In this document: piece by piece, positions 17,405-25,100 of the stretch
Numbering within the stretch: position 1 is the first letter of the stretch
How the letters are laid out: the number at the start of each line of letters is the position of its first letter
Origin: Mariniphaga sp041686935
GTDB lineage: Bacteria > Bacteroidota > Bacteroidia > Bacteroidales > Prolixibacteraceae
Direction of reading: 5' to 3'
NCBI GenBank assembly: GCA_041686935.1
Contig: JAWLCW010000012.1
Coordinates: forward strand, 62,001 to 126,000
DNA length: 64,000 nt
Position numbers and translations under genes: made by a program
The notes under the pieces: generated by a model
Seen by the model: the letters and a program-made list of their open reading frames with translations, nothing else
Told to the model about the DNA's origin: nothing
The model's database searches: none

Positions 17405-17958
17405 TTTTTTTTTTGGCTGAAAAATTCAATCAGGTTGTTCAGAATGAGTTCCGGCTCTTCCATCCGCCCTTTTCCTTCGAGGCCGCTGGCGAGTTCACCC
17501 ACTGCCGGATCGAGAATAATATTTCCATACTCCTTAAGGATGGTTATATTTCGCTGGGTTGAAGGATGAACAAACATGTCCAAATCCATTGCAGGGGCTA
17601 TAAAAACCGGACATTTTGCCGAAAGATAAGTTGTAATCAGCAGATTATCGGCAATGCCGTTTGCCATTTTCCCGAGAGTGGCGGCTGTAGCAGGGGCAAT
17701 CAGCATGGCATCGGCCCAAAGGCCAAGGTCGACATGGCTGTTCCATGTTCCGTCAGCAGAACCAAAAAATTCACTCACAACCGGCTTTCCCGACAAGGCA
17801 GAGAGTGTAACTGGGGTGATAAATTCTTTTCCTGCCGGCGTAATTACTACTTGTACTTCGGCACCTTCTTTCACCAATAACCTTAAAAGAAAAGCTGCCT
17901 TGAAGGCAGCAATACTTCCGGTAATTCCAAGTATTATTTTTTTCCCCTGAAGTCTCAT
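17398..17958 (-). CDS. coaC: CoaC half of CoaBC (phosphopantothenoylcysteine decarboxylase), ends at a frame break
   Basis: The 186 residues form the FMN-dependent decarboxylase of coenzyme A synthesis: KKIILGITGSIAAFKA, the His of WNSHVDLG, PATAATLGKMANGIADNLL, PAMDLDMF (substrate-binding PXMNXXMW type motif) and GELASGLEGKGRM. It stops at TGA (17400-17398) five codons into and after the ten-A run, within the linker that normally continues into CoaB. The neighbours rpoZ (12 bp upstream) and DUF4835 are in the usual order. Whether the break is real slippage, a mutation or an assembly error cannot be told here. Confidence 0.93.
   Translation of the reverse strand: MRLQGKKIILGITGSIAAFKAAFLLRLLVKEGAEVQVVITPAGKEFITPVTLSALSGKPVVSEFFGSADGTWNSHVDLGLWADAMLIAPATAATLGKMANGIADNLLITTYLSAKCPVFIAPAMDLDMFVHPSTQRNITILKEYGNIILDPAVGELASGLEGKGRMEEPELILNNLIEFFSQKKNC
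17405..17414 (-). other. Ten-A slippery run at the coaC/coaB junction
   Basis: In the coaC frame the codons read CAA AAA AAA AAC TGC TGA. The last part, A AAA AAC, is a classical -1 slippery heptamer and the stop lies one codon later. A -1 slip re-reads C as the first base of CTG and enters coaB exactly. Polymerase slippage on A10 would have the same result. Confidence 0.75.
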
Positions 17959-17970
17959 GGGTATAAATAA

Positions 17971-18300
17971 CTAATTCTTGCTTTCGCGGGCAGGATTTCG
18001 GTGATATATCTGTCCTTCTTCCAATTCCTGGAAAGCAATGAGAGATGGTTTCGGGAGTCGTTCGTAAAATTTGGAAATTTCAATTTGTTCCCGGTTTTCA
18101 AAAATTTCTTCCAGGTTATCGGTATAGGAAGCAAACTCCTGCAATTTCTGATTCAATTCTTCTTTTAGCTCCGAAGAAATCTGATTGGCTCTTTTAGCCA
18201 GAATCATAACGGTTTCGTATATGTTTCCAGTTTCCTGCGAAAGAACGTCAAGGTCTCTCGGAACCGTTGACTGGGCTGCCTTTGTTTTTTTATAATCCAT
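17971..18300 (-). CDS. rpoZ: RNA polymerase omega subunit (Bacteroidota type)
   Basis: The 109-residue protein begins MDYKKTKAAQSTVPRDL, then GNIYETVMILAKRANQIS, the omega core helix in which the ARRA/AKRAxQI motif contacts beta-prime. The C-terminal half (EFASYTDNLEEIFENREQI) is the extension seen in Bacteroidota homologues. It lies 3 bp after bamD and 12 bp before coaC. Confidence 0.88.
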   Translation of the reverse strand: MDYKKTKAAQSTVPRDLDVLSQETGNIYETVMILAKRANQISSELKEELNQKLQEFASYTDNLEEIFENREQIEISKFYERLPKPSLIAFQELEEGQIYHRNPARESKN

Positions 18301-18303
18301 TTT

Positions 18304-19128
18304 CTAATAAATATTTGTTTCTTGTTGTTCGTCGTAATTTAATAAATCGGCTACTGTGCTATAAAATCTGTCCACCTCACGCCGGTACTGGCTTTCGGGG
18401 TATTCATCCACAAAAGAAAAATACTCGTCTAAAGCACTGGAGAGCCGTTCAACTTTTTTGTCTTCCACACTGTTTATAGCCAAAAGGTATTTAGATTTAA
18501 GCAACATGTACATTAATTCTTCCCTGTATTGACTATCCGGATATTCCTTTAAACTGTTATCCAGCGCAACTACTGCGGCTTTATAGTTTTCAAAATCGTA
18601 ATACAACCTGGCATTCAAATACGATTTATAGACCAGTTTTGACCGCAATTCATCTATTAACCGGTTCGCTTCATCAACACGATCGCTGTAGGGATAAAGA
18701 TTTATATAAAGCTGCAAAGATTCAATGGCATCTCTGGTAACCGTTTGGTCGAGACGTGGTTTGGGTGAAAGCAGATAATTACAGTATCCAACCATAAATT
18801 GCGCTTCTTCTGCATATTGGCTTCCTGGAAATTCTCTAATCAACGACTTAAAATAATGCGTGGCCATGAGATAATCCTTCTGTCCCATCATGCTTTTGGC
18901 ATAAAAGTAATAAATCTGGTCAGCACGGCTTGTGCCCCGGTAAATATTAACCAATTCCTGAAAAAGGGTTCCCGCTCTTACAAACTCACCGTCTTCATAA
19001 TATTCGACCGCCTTTTTCAATTTGAATTCGTAGTCGGTACTTTTCAGGATTTTGTTGTATTCGCCACAAGCTGTAACTATCAGCATGACGATTAAACCTA
19101 TTGCAAAAATTCTCGTTTTCATAAACAT
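18304..19128 (-). CDS. bamD: Outer membrane assembly lipoprotein BamD
   Basis: BamD is the essential lipoprotein partner of BamA in inserting outer-membrane proteins. The signal peptide ends at Cys21 (LIVTACGEY), a lipobox. Five TPR-like repeats follow: YYEDGEFVRAGTLFQEL, YLMATHYFKSLIREFP and further A-helix/B-helix pairs to about residue 250. Counting from the third codon (MKTRIF, 19122) is preferable, because a -7 promoter box at 19133-19140 puts the transcript start at or after the first ATG. It heads the operon with rpoZ, coaBC, DUF4835 and recN. Confidence 0.92.
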   Translation of the reverse strand: MFMKTRIFAIGLIVMLIVTACGEYNKILKSTDYEFKLKKAVEYYEDGEFVRAGTLFQELVNIYRGTSRADQIYYFYAKSMMGQKDYLMATHYFKSLIREFPGSQYAEEAQFMVGYCNYLLSPKPRLDQTVTRDAIESLQLYINLYPYSDRVDEANRLIDELRSKLVYKSYLNARLYYDFENYKAAVVALDNSLKEYPDSQYREELMYMLLKSKYLLAINSVEDKKVERLSSALDEYFSFVDEYPESQYRREVDRFYSTVADLLNYDEQQETNIY

Positions 19129-19132
19129 GGCG

Positions 19133-19140
19133 CAAAAATA
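19133..19140 (-). promoter_or_regulatory. -7 element of the bamD operon promoter
   Basis: The minus strand reads TATTTTTG, matching TAnnTTTG. The inferred start of transcription lies near 19126, so the mRNA is almost leaderless and translation likely starts at 19122. The -33 element is unclear. Confidence 0.5.
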
Positions 19141-19186
19141 ACCTTTTTTTAAATACGCGTAAAGTCAATTAGATGAATTTAACACA

Positions 19187-19217
19187 TTTGTGAAAGTTTT
19201 AAAAAAGTTTACATTTG
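19187..19217 (+). promoter_or_regulatory. Promoter of the alpha-oxoamine synthase gene
   Basis: TTTG (19187-19190), a 19-bp spacer and TACATTTG (19210-19217) are a full match to the Bacteroidota sigma-A consensus. The start of transcription would be near 19224, about 22 bases before the GTG start. Confidence 0.7.
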
Positions 19218-19245
19218 CACTCTTAAATCTTTAAACTTTCGAAAC

Positions 19246-20499
19246 GTGGATATATTTCAAAAATTCAGAGCCAACCAGGGTGATATTGGTCAGCACATGA
19301 GTAAAATACACGGTTATTTTGCCTTTCCCAAACTGGAAGGTGAAATAAGTGCGCGCATGAAGTTCAGGGGTAAGGAAGTACTTACCTGGAGTTTAAACAA
19401 TTATCTGGGTTTGGCCAACCACCCGGAAGTGAGGAAAGTTGATGCAGAAACTGCCGCACAATACGGCATGGCTTACCCCATGGGCGCCCGCATGATGTCG
19501 GGGCAAACCACAAAACATGAGCAACTTGAAAGAGAACTGGCCGCTTTTGTTGGTAAACAGGACGCTTTTCTGTTAAATTACGGTTACCAGGGAATGGTTT
19601 CAGTAATTGATGCTATTTGCGGACGGAACGATGTGATTGTTTACGATTCTGAATCTCACGCCTGTATTCTCGACGGTGTGCGCCTGCACCTGGGAAAACG
19701 ATTTGTATATCCGCACAACAATATGGAGAGCCTCAGGAAACAGTTGGAAAGGGCAACCAAACTGGCAGAAAAACAAAAGGGCGGTATTTTGGTCATTACC
19801 GAAGGCGTTTTTGGCATGTCGGGCGATTTGGGCAAATTGGATGAAATTGTAAAACTGAAGGATGAATTCGAATTCAGGCTGTTGGTTGACGATGCTCATG
19901 GATTTGGAACCATGGGAAAAACCGGTGCCGGTGCTCCGGAACATTTTGGTGTTTCAGACCAGGTTGATCTTCATTTTGGAACGTTTGCCAAATCGATGGC
20001 CGGAATTGGCGGTTTTATAGCAGGTGATACAGATATTTGCTTTTACCTGCGTTACAACATGCGTTCTCAAACCTTTGCCAAATCATTGCCCATGCCAATG
20101 GTACTAGGCGCTCTAAAACGTCTCGATATGCTTCGTTCAATGCCGGAACTCAGGGAAAAACTCTGGACTGTAGTTAACGCTTTGCAGTCGGGCTTAAAAG
20201 AAGCCGGTTTTGACCTCGGAAAAACAAATTCGCCGGTAACCCCCGTTTACATGCAGGGTGGGCCTGCCGAAGCCACCAACCTGGTTTACGATTTACGTGA
20301 AAATTACGGTGTATTCTGTTCCATTGTTGTGTACCCTGTTATTCCGAAAGGAGAACTAATTCTGCGGCTTATACCAACTGCAATGCATTCACTGGAGGAT
20401 GTGGAATATACCTTAAATGCGTTTAAAGCAGTACGTAAAAAGCTGGAAGATGGAAAGTATTCCAAAACCGAATTTGCCAAAGTGGAAGTAGATATGTAG
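19246..20499 (+). CDS. Alpha-oxoamine synthase (serine palmitoyltransferase / KBL / AONS family)
   Basis: These PLP enzymes condense an amino acid with an acyl-CoA and lose CO2. The 417-residue protein has NNYLGLANHPEV, GARMMSGQTTKHEQLE, DSESHACILDG with the stacking His138, VDDAHGFGTMG with Asp215 and His218, and HFGTFAKSMAG with the PLP lysine Lys249. In Bacteroidota a member of this family makes the sphingolipid base (serine palmitoyltransferase), which is the best guess; glycine C-acetyltransferase or biotin-pathway AONS remain possible. The start is GTG, set by homology-like N-terminal sequence and by the consensus promoter directly upstream. Confidence 0.8.
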   Translation: MDIFQKFRANQGDIGQHMSKIHGYFAFPKLEGEISARMKFRGKEVLTWSLNNYLGLANHPEVRKVDAETAAQYGMAYPMGARMMSGQTTKHEQLERELAAFVGKQDAFLLNYGYQGMVSVIDAICGRNDVIVYDSESHACILDGVRLHLGKRFVYPHNNMESLRKQLERATKLAEKQKGGILVITEGVFGMSGDLGKLDEIVKLKDEFEFRLLVDDAHGFGTMGKTGAGAPEHFGVSDQVDLHFGTFAKSMAGIGGFIAGDTDICFYLRYNMRSQTFAKSLPMPMVLGALKRLDMLRSMPELREKLWTVVNALQSGLKEAGFDLGKTNSPVTPVYMQGGPAEATNLVYDLRENYGVFCSIVVYPVIPKGELILRLIPTAMHSLEDVEYTLNAFKAVRKKLEDGKYSKTEFAKVEVDM

Positions 20500-20501
20500 A
20501 A

Positions 20502-20543
20502 GAAGTGGGAAGACGGAAGTTGGAAGTCAGAAGATGGAAGACC
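20502..20543. repeat. Heptamer tandem repeat, six copies of GAAGnnn
   Basis: Six consecutive 7-base units starting GAAG (GAAGTGG, GAAGACG, GAAGTTG, GAAGTCA, GAAGATG, GAAGACC) follow the stop codon of the oxoamine synthase gene by 2 bases. Only the four leading bases are conserved. The purine-rich strand is the coding strand. Confidence 0.75.
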
Positions 20544-20584
20544 AGTGACAATTTACTGAAGTGGTCAGATAAATAACAATAAAA

Positions 20585-20633
20585 TTTCCAGATAAAAAAA
20601 GCAGGGATTGGCCCTGCTTTTTTTATCTGGAAA
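20585..20633. terminator. Bidirectional terminator with a 22-bp perfect stem
   Basis: Bases 20585-20606 and 20612-20633 are perfect inverted repeats around the loop ATTGG. The GC core GCAGGG/CCCTGC is flanked by A7/T7, so it works as an intrinsic terminator in both directions for the convergent oxoamine synthase and trxB genes. The extra outer arms (TTTCCAGAT) extend the stem well beyond normal terminators. Confidence 0.9.
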
Positions 20634-20641
20634 AGTAACAA

Positions 20642-21643
20642 TTATGAATTCTTTTCAGAAAGATACCGTTCGGTATCCATTGCGGCCATACAACCTGTAC
20701 CTGCTGCCGTAACGGCCTGCCGGTAAACGGAGTCCTGTACATCGCCGCAAGCAAATACGCCGGGAATGTTCGTTTTTGAAGTTCCCGGAATGGTTTTGAT
20801 GTAACCCACAGCGTCAGTTTCAAGATAATCTTTAAAAATATCAGAATTGGGTGTGTGCCCAATGGCCAGAAAAAATCCGTCAATTTTGATTTTAACTTCC
20901 TCTTCTCCCTCTTCACCTTTATTTTTTACCAGCGTTGCCCCTTCAACCACACCGTTTTCGCCAAACAAACCTTTGGTCTGGTGTTTCCAAAGCACCTCAA
21001 TATTAGGTGATTTCATTACACGTTCCGCCATTACTTTTGAAGCACGAAAAACATCTCGACGAACAATCATATATACTTTTTTACACAGGCCCGAAAGATA
21101 AAGTGCTTCTTCGCATGCAGTGTCACCTCCGCCCACCACAGCAACATCTTTTCCACGATAGAAAAATCCATCGCAGGTAGCACAGGCTGAAACACCACCG
21201 CCCGCATATTTTTTCTCGTCTTCAATACCAAGGTATTTGGCTGTTGCTCCGGTAGCAATAATCACCGACTCGGCTTCAATCAGTTTTTTTTCGTCAATCC
21301 ACACTTTGTGAATATTGCCCGAAAAATCGGCTTTGGTAGCCATTCCCCAACGCACATCGGTACCGAAGCGTTCGGCCTGTTTTTTAAAATCTTCCATCAT
21401 TACAGGACCGGTAACACCTTCCGGATAACCCGGATAGTTTTCAACTTCGGTGGTTGTAGTTAACTGTCCTCCCGGCTGAAGGCCTTCGTACATCACCGGA
21501 TTCAGGTTTGCCCGGGCAGCATAGACCGCTGCTGTATATCCGGCAGGACCAGAACCGATTATCAAACATTTAACACACTCAACTTCAACAGGTTCGGTTG
21601 AGTCATTTTCTTTCTTTTCGTTAATATCAAGTGGTTTAAACAT
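20642..21643 (-). CDS. trxB: Thioredoxin-disulfide reductase
   Basis: TrxB is the FAD flavoenzyme that uses NADPH to reduce thioredoxin. The sequence shows the FAD motif IIGSGPAGYTAA, GGQLTTTTEVENYPGYP, the redox pair CATC, the NADPH motif VGGGDTACEEAL and the FAD-binding end FACGDVQDSVYRQAVTAAGTG. The open frame extends to an ATG at 21679, but the -7 promoter box TACTTTTG (21671-21664) lies inside that extension, so the start at ATG 21643 (MFKPLDINEKK) is chosen, giving 333 residues. The start of transcription would be about 14 bases before it. Confidence 0.93.
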   Translation of the reverse strand: MFKPLDINEKKENDSTEPVEVECVKCLIIGSGPAGYTAAVYAARANLNPVMYEGLQPGGQLTTTTEVENYPGYPEGVTGPVMMEDFKKQAERFGTDVRWGMATKADFSGNIHKVWIDEKKLIEAESVIIATGATAKYLGIEDEKKYAGGGVSACATCDGFFYRGKDVAVVGGGDTACEEALYLSGLCKKVYMIVRRDVFRASKVMAERVMKSPNIEVLWKHQTKGLFGENGVVEGATLVKNKGEEGEEEVKIKIDGFFLAIGHTPNSDIFKDYLETDAVGYIKTIPGTSKTNIPGVFACGDVQDSVYRQAVTAAGTGCMAAMDTERYLSEKNS

Positions 21644-21663
21644 ATCAGTATTTTTTTTCTTTG

Positions 21664-21671
21664 CAAAAGTA
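21664..21671 (-). promoter_or_regulatory. -7 element of the trxB promoter
   Basis: The minus strand reads TACTTTTG, matching TAnnTTTG. It rules out the farther upstream ATG at 21679 as the translation start of trxB. Confidence 0.5.
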
Positions 21672-21825
21672 TAAAACATACCAATTGAAACACAACAAAA
21701 TCAATCAATAAAAATGAACTGCAAATAGAACAAAACTATGAATGGTAAAAAAATAATCATTCAAACTAAGGAAAAAGTTTTGCAGAACGAAATTCAACTG
21801 TTACTTTTACAAGCTCAAAATTTTT

Positions 21826-21899
21826 CGGGGTGTGGCGCAGTTGGCTAGCGCACTTGCATGGGGTGCAAGGGGTCGGAAGTTCGAGTCTTCTCACCCCGA
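21826..21899 (+). tRNA. tRNA-Pro (anticodon GGG)
   Basis: The 74 bases fold as a standard tRNA: acceptor CGGGGTG/CACCCCG, D arm GCGC/GCGC, anticodon stem CTTGC/GCAAG with loop ATGGGGT (anticodon GGG), and T arm with GTTCGAGTC. The discriminator base is A. CCA is not encoded, as usual in this phylum. A strong terminator follows. Confidence 0.95.
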
Positions 21900-21905
21900 C
21901 GAAGT

Positions 21906-21947
21906 AAAAAAAGCCGTTGTAAATCAAGTGTTTACAGCGGTTTTTTT
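21906..21947 (+). terminator. Terminator of tRNA-Pro
   Basis: An A-rich left arm with GCCGTTGTAAA pairs with TTTACAGCGG and the T7 run around a short TCAAGTG loop, with one bulge and one wobble pair. The A/T arms make it potentially two-way. Confidence 0.8.
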
Positions 21948-22044
21948 CTTAGTGGTAAAAAAAGATGTAAAAAAGTGACTCCGTTTGGACTTCCGCCAGC
22001 TGGCAGATAAACTTCTCGCCCCGTCTGTTCTCAAATTTCTGCCA

Positions 22045-22077
22045 TAAAAAAAAGCCTCTGCAAACAGAAGCTTTTTA
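22045..22077. terminator. Second terminator-like hairpin downstream of tRNA-Pro
   Basis: AAAAAGC-CTCTG-CAAA-CAGAA-GCTTTTT pairs with one C/A mismatch and has A/T runs on both sides. It abuts the tRNA relic on its right. Confidence 0.65.
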
Positions 22078-22079
22078 TT

Positions 22080-22104
22080 TGGTGACTCAGCTGGGGTTCG
22101 AACC
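22080..22104 (-). other. tRNA 3'-end relic (possible integration scar)
   Basis: On the minus strand GGTTCGAACCCCAG is followed by CTGAGTC, A and CCA. This fits a tRNA 3' end exactly: T loop TTCGAAC, five-base T-stem strand CCCAG, seven-base acceptor strand, discriminator and CCA. The matching 5' half of the tRNA is absent upstream, so only the 3' end exists. Such ends are typically left by tRNA-targeting integrases. No integrase is present in the window. From 22105 to the PhoD-like gene at 22343 I see only a CACAAG-AA-CTTGTG palindrome (22184-22197). Confidence 0.5.
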
Positions 22105-22342
22105 TTTCTTGCATCCAACTGAAAATCAATATCTTTTTAAGCACTTAAAACAACTGGTCTCGATTTAGTCTCTTTTGGTATTCACAAGAACTTGTGTAAA
22201 AATAGTTCAATTATGAGATTTGTGAAAGCTAAATGAACGAAATTTTTGGAAAATTATTTCCCGGTGGTGTATAAATTCCTTTTGCGCAGCAACCTGTATA
22301 ACTGAAAGTTTACAACCAGGGAAACCAGATTCCTTTTGATCT

Positions 22343-23830
22343 TCATTCAAGGTTTAAAATATTCTCTTCCAGTATTTTGCCAAACTCATCGATCAACCGG
22401 AATATTACCACTGGCTTATCTTCTTTGGTATCAAATGAAAATTCACCAAAAGCTATGATGTCTTTTCCCAAATATCCAAATAGTTGATTTGAAGTGTCCT
22501 CTGCCATTGCAACAGGGCCAGGCACCCCGCCAAGCGAGGCTACCTGAAATTCATAAAATTGAAATCCTGACGGCCTGGGAATGGTAAATCCGCGAGCACC
22601 GTGACGGTCGCCGCTTACCAGTAAAACACCAGAAATATTTTCAGCCTCAATAAAATTGAAAAGTTCCTCACGCCCTTTTGTATCCCAGGTTCCCCATGAA
22701 TCTTTTCCGGGAGTTATATAATCGCTCCACATTGTTCCGCTGGAGACGACCTTAAACTGCGCGTCCGAATTTTTTAATGTCTCTTTTAACCAGTTGAGCT
22801 GTTCCATTCCCAAATAAGCACCGTATTCTCCTCTTCGTTCGTTTTCGCGAAAAGACCGGGTATCGGGCATTATCACCTCAACTGGTCCAATGCGCGCATT
22901 AAAATAAATGCCCGGATGGTTATTTTCCGGATTAACCCAGTTTTCATGCCAAACCGCCCGGACTGCTTCTCGGTCTGCTTCGGTGAATCCTTCAGGTATG
23001 CCGCCAAGATCGTTGTTAAAATAATCATGATCATCCCAGCTTGCATAAAGCGGAACAAAAGCCGAAAGCTGACTCCATGACTTTGAAACATCCCGCAACA
23101 GGTAATCCGATCGGTGCATGTTAATCTGGTTTTCCCTGTCGTCAACCGCCATGTCGCCCAAAAGCATCATAGCATGTGGTTTTCTGTTCACAATTTCACT
23201 GATAAGATTCGGATTATGCAAACCTATTTTATGAAAGCAGGAACCGAATGCCAGTTTGAAAACTCCTTTACTACCGGAAACAGGCGCTGTTTTAAATTCA
23301 CCTTCTGCAACCCTTTGGTTGTTGACGATAACAGAATATTTGTAGTTTTTATCGGAAGTCAATCCATCCACAACTATTCTTTGTGCCACACCAGGCTCAA
23401 CATCATCCTTTACAAACGATTTTTGGGGAGCTTCATCTGAAGTTGTTATGTTTACCACCAGTTTTTCGGCTGTGGCCGGGCGGAGCCAAATATCCACGCC
23501 ATCTTCACGGAGGTTGCCCAGCATTGGGGCTCCCATTAACAGCAATTCGTGTTTTCTGGCAGCATCAATAATATCAGGATGGGAAAAATCTGCATCCGGA
23601 TCTCCGGCAAAAACAGTCCGCGTATCAAAGTAAAACTGCCGGATATTTTCAGGCAGAAGCTCATAACTGTCGAGTAATTTTGTATCTATTTCCAGGTCTC
23701 CAATATGTGCTTCATCAAGAGAAACCTTATGCCGGGGCTGAATCGTATCGGGATTTGCGCTATAGCAAATGGTACTGAAAAGAAAAAATGCAAGGAAAAT
23801 GAACCTTATAGTGATTTTCATGTCAATCAT
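22343..23830 (-). CDS. PhoD-like phosphatase, secreted
   Basis: The 495-residue protein has a signal peptide (hydrophobic to about residue 24, TICYSANP) and a PhoD-like metallophosphatase body: a fibronectin-like lead domain (about residues 105-190), then FGSCFHK, LLGDMAVDD, ASWDDHDYFNND, PDTRSFRENERR and VSGDRHGARGF, the metal-binding Asp/His/Asn set of the family. The C-terminal part has ASLGGVPGP. It is the last gene of the seven-gene carbohydrate operon, 70 bp after GH88. It may remove phosphate from glycan or other organic phosphates; its place in a glycan operon is unusual. Confidence 0.85.
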   Translation of the reverse strand: MIDMKITIRFIFLAFFLFSTICYSANPDTIQPRHKVSLDEAHIGDLEIDTKLLDSYELLPENIRQFYFDTRTVFAGDPDADFSHPDIIDAARKHELLLMGAPMLGNLREDGVDIWLRPATAEKLVVNITTSDEAPQKSFVKDDVEPGVAQRIVVDGLTSDKNYKYSVIVNNQRVAEGEFKTAPVSGSKGVFKLAFGSCFHKIGLHNPNLISEIVNRKPHAMMLLGDMAVDDRENQINMHRSDYLLRDVSKSWSQLSAFVPLYASWDDHDYFNNDLGGIPEGFTEADREAVRAVWHENWVNPENNHPGIYFNARIGPVEVIMPDTRSFRENERRGEYGAYLGMEQLNWLKETLKNSDAQFKVVSSGTMWSDYITPGKDSWGTWDTKGREELFNFIEAENISGVLLVSGDRHGARGFTIPRPSGFQFYEFQVASLGGVPGPVAMAEDTSNQLFGYLGKDIIAFGEFSFDTKEDKPVVIFRLIDEFGKILEENILNLE

Positions 23831-23900
23831 TTTTTAACTCTGTTAGCTGATTTATATTTTTTATAAAAATGAATTGCGACAACTAATTTTATCTGTTTTG

Positions 23901-25100
23901 TCATTCAGTTTCCATATCTCTTTTCCTTTTTAAGGCTTCCAAAAAATAGTAGTCAGCGTAATTTAAGGGCACATCAATCTCGGAACCATGTGGAATACTG
24001 CCCACAGAATGTTTTAACAGGAAGTTACCGTTTTCTCCAACACTTGCCCGATAATCAGGGCCAGATAAGCTACCCATAATTTTATCGGCCCACCCTTTAT
24101 AATACTCACGATTCCTGTAGGTTGCCATTTCGTACAAGGCCGACGCCATGATGGCAGCCGAAGATGCATCACGAAATGTATCAGGAATATCAGGTGCATC
24201 ATAATCCCAGTACGGAATTCCATCTTCGGGCATATTGGGATGATTGGCAACCACGTTAAAAGCTTTTTCTGCTCGTTCAAGATATTTTGTGTCTCCTGTT
24301 TCCCGGTAGCAAATAACAAATCCATAAACAGCCCATGCCTGTCCTCGCGCCCAGGTTGATTCATGCGCGTATCCCTGAGCGGTATGTTTGTTTCTCACCG
24401 ATCCATCTTCAAGACTGTAATCGACTACATGCCATGTAGTAAGGTCAGGACGAAAATGATGTTCCAGAGTTTTATCGGCATGGCTTACTGCAATTTGATA
24501 AAACGATGAATCACCAGAGAACTTTGTCGCGTCGAACAACAGTTCCAGATTCATCATATTGTCGATAATAACCGGGCATTCCCATCCTCTTTCGGCCTGC
24601 CAGCCAATGGTTACATTCCACGACTGAATAATCCCGGCTACCGGCCTGAACCTTGTGGAAAGCGATTTGGCTGCCTGAACGATTACGTCTTTGTAGGCTT
24701 CGTTTCCTGTTAAACGCAGTGCATTGCCAAAACTGCAACCAATCATAAATCCAACATCGTGATGACTGGTCAGGTTTTTTACTTCTTCAATTGCTTCGGT
24801 GTATTTAACACCCAGCTCTTTCCATTTTTCCTCTCCTGAAAGTTCATATAAATACCACATACTCCCCGGAAAAAAACCGGATGTCCATTCCTGGGGACGG
24901 ATATATTTTAATTTCCCGTCTATTATTGTTTTAGGATTTAAGACTTGGCCCGATTTTTCAATTATTGTCATTTGTAAACTGTATTGTTTGGAAGCAAAGG
25001 TTACGTTTTCTTCTATAAAATTTTGAGATTTTTTTCCTGTTTCATTTTGGCAGGAAACTACAAAAAGAAGAAATGCTGCAAGAAAAAGTATTTGTTTCAT
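23901..25100 (-). CDS. GH88 unsaturated glucuronyl hydrolase, lipoprotein
   Basis: GH88 enzymes remove the 4,5-unsaturated uronic acid left on oligosaccharides by polysaccharide lyases. The 399-residue protein has a lipobox at Cys17 (FVVSCQN). Asp115 in SHHDVGFM and Asp180 in VIIDNMMN match the two conserved catalytic aspartates. WARGQAWAVYGF and SSAAIMASALYEMA follow as in the family. The ATG overlaps the heparinase-II-like gene by ATGA, so the two are translationally coupled, and the pairing of a lyase-like enzyme with GH88 makes functional sense. Confidence 0.92.
   Translation of the reverse strand: MKQILFLAAFLLFVVSCQNETGKKSQNFIEENVTFASKQYSLQMTIIEKSGQVLNPKTIIDGKLKYIRPQEWTSGFFPGSMWYLYELSGEEKWKELGVKYTEAIEEVKNLTSHHDVGFMIGCSFGNALRLTGNEAYKDVIVQAAKSLSTRFRPVAGIIQSWNVTIGWQAERGWECPVIIDNMMNLELLFDATKFSGDSSFYQIAVSHADKTLEHHFRPDLTTWHVVDYSLEDGSVRNKHTAQGYAHESTWARGQAWAVYGFVICYRETGDTKYLERAEKAFNVVANHPNMPEDGIPYWDYDAPDIPDTFRDASSAAIMASALYEMATYRNREYYKGWADKIMGSLSGPDYRASVGENGNFLLKHSVGSIPHGSEIDVPLNYADYYFLEALKRKRDMETE

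Noticed and set aside
17398..17414. Treating coaC and coaB as two normal separate genes
   Set aside because: CoaB has no usable start that keeps its conserved N-terminal motifs; the frame join at the A-run is exact.
21644..21679. Longer trxB start at 21679
   Set aside because: A -7 promoter box lies within this stretch, so it is most likely not transcribed for trxB.
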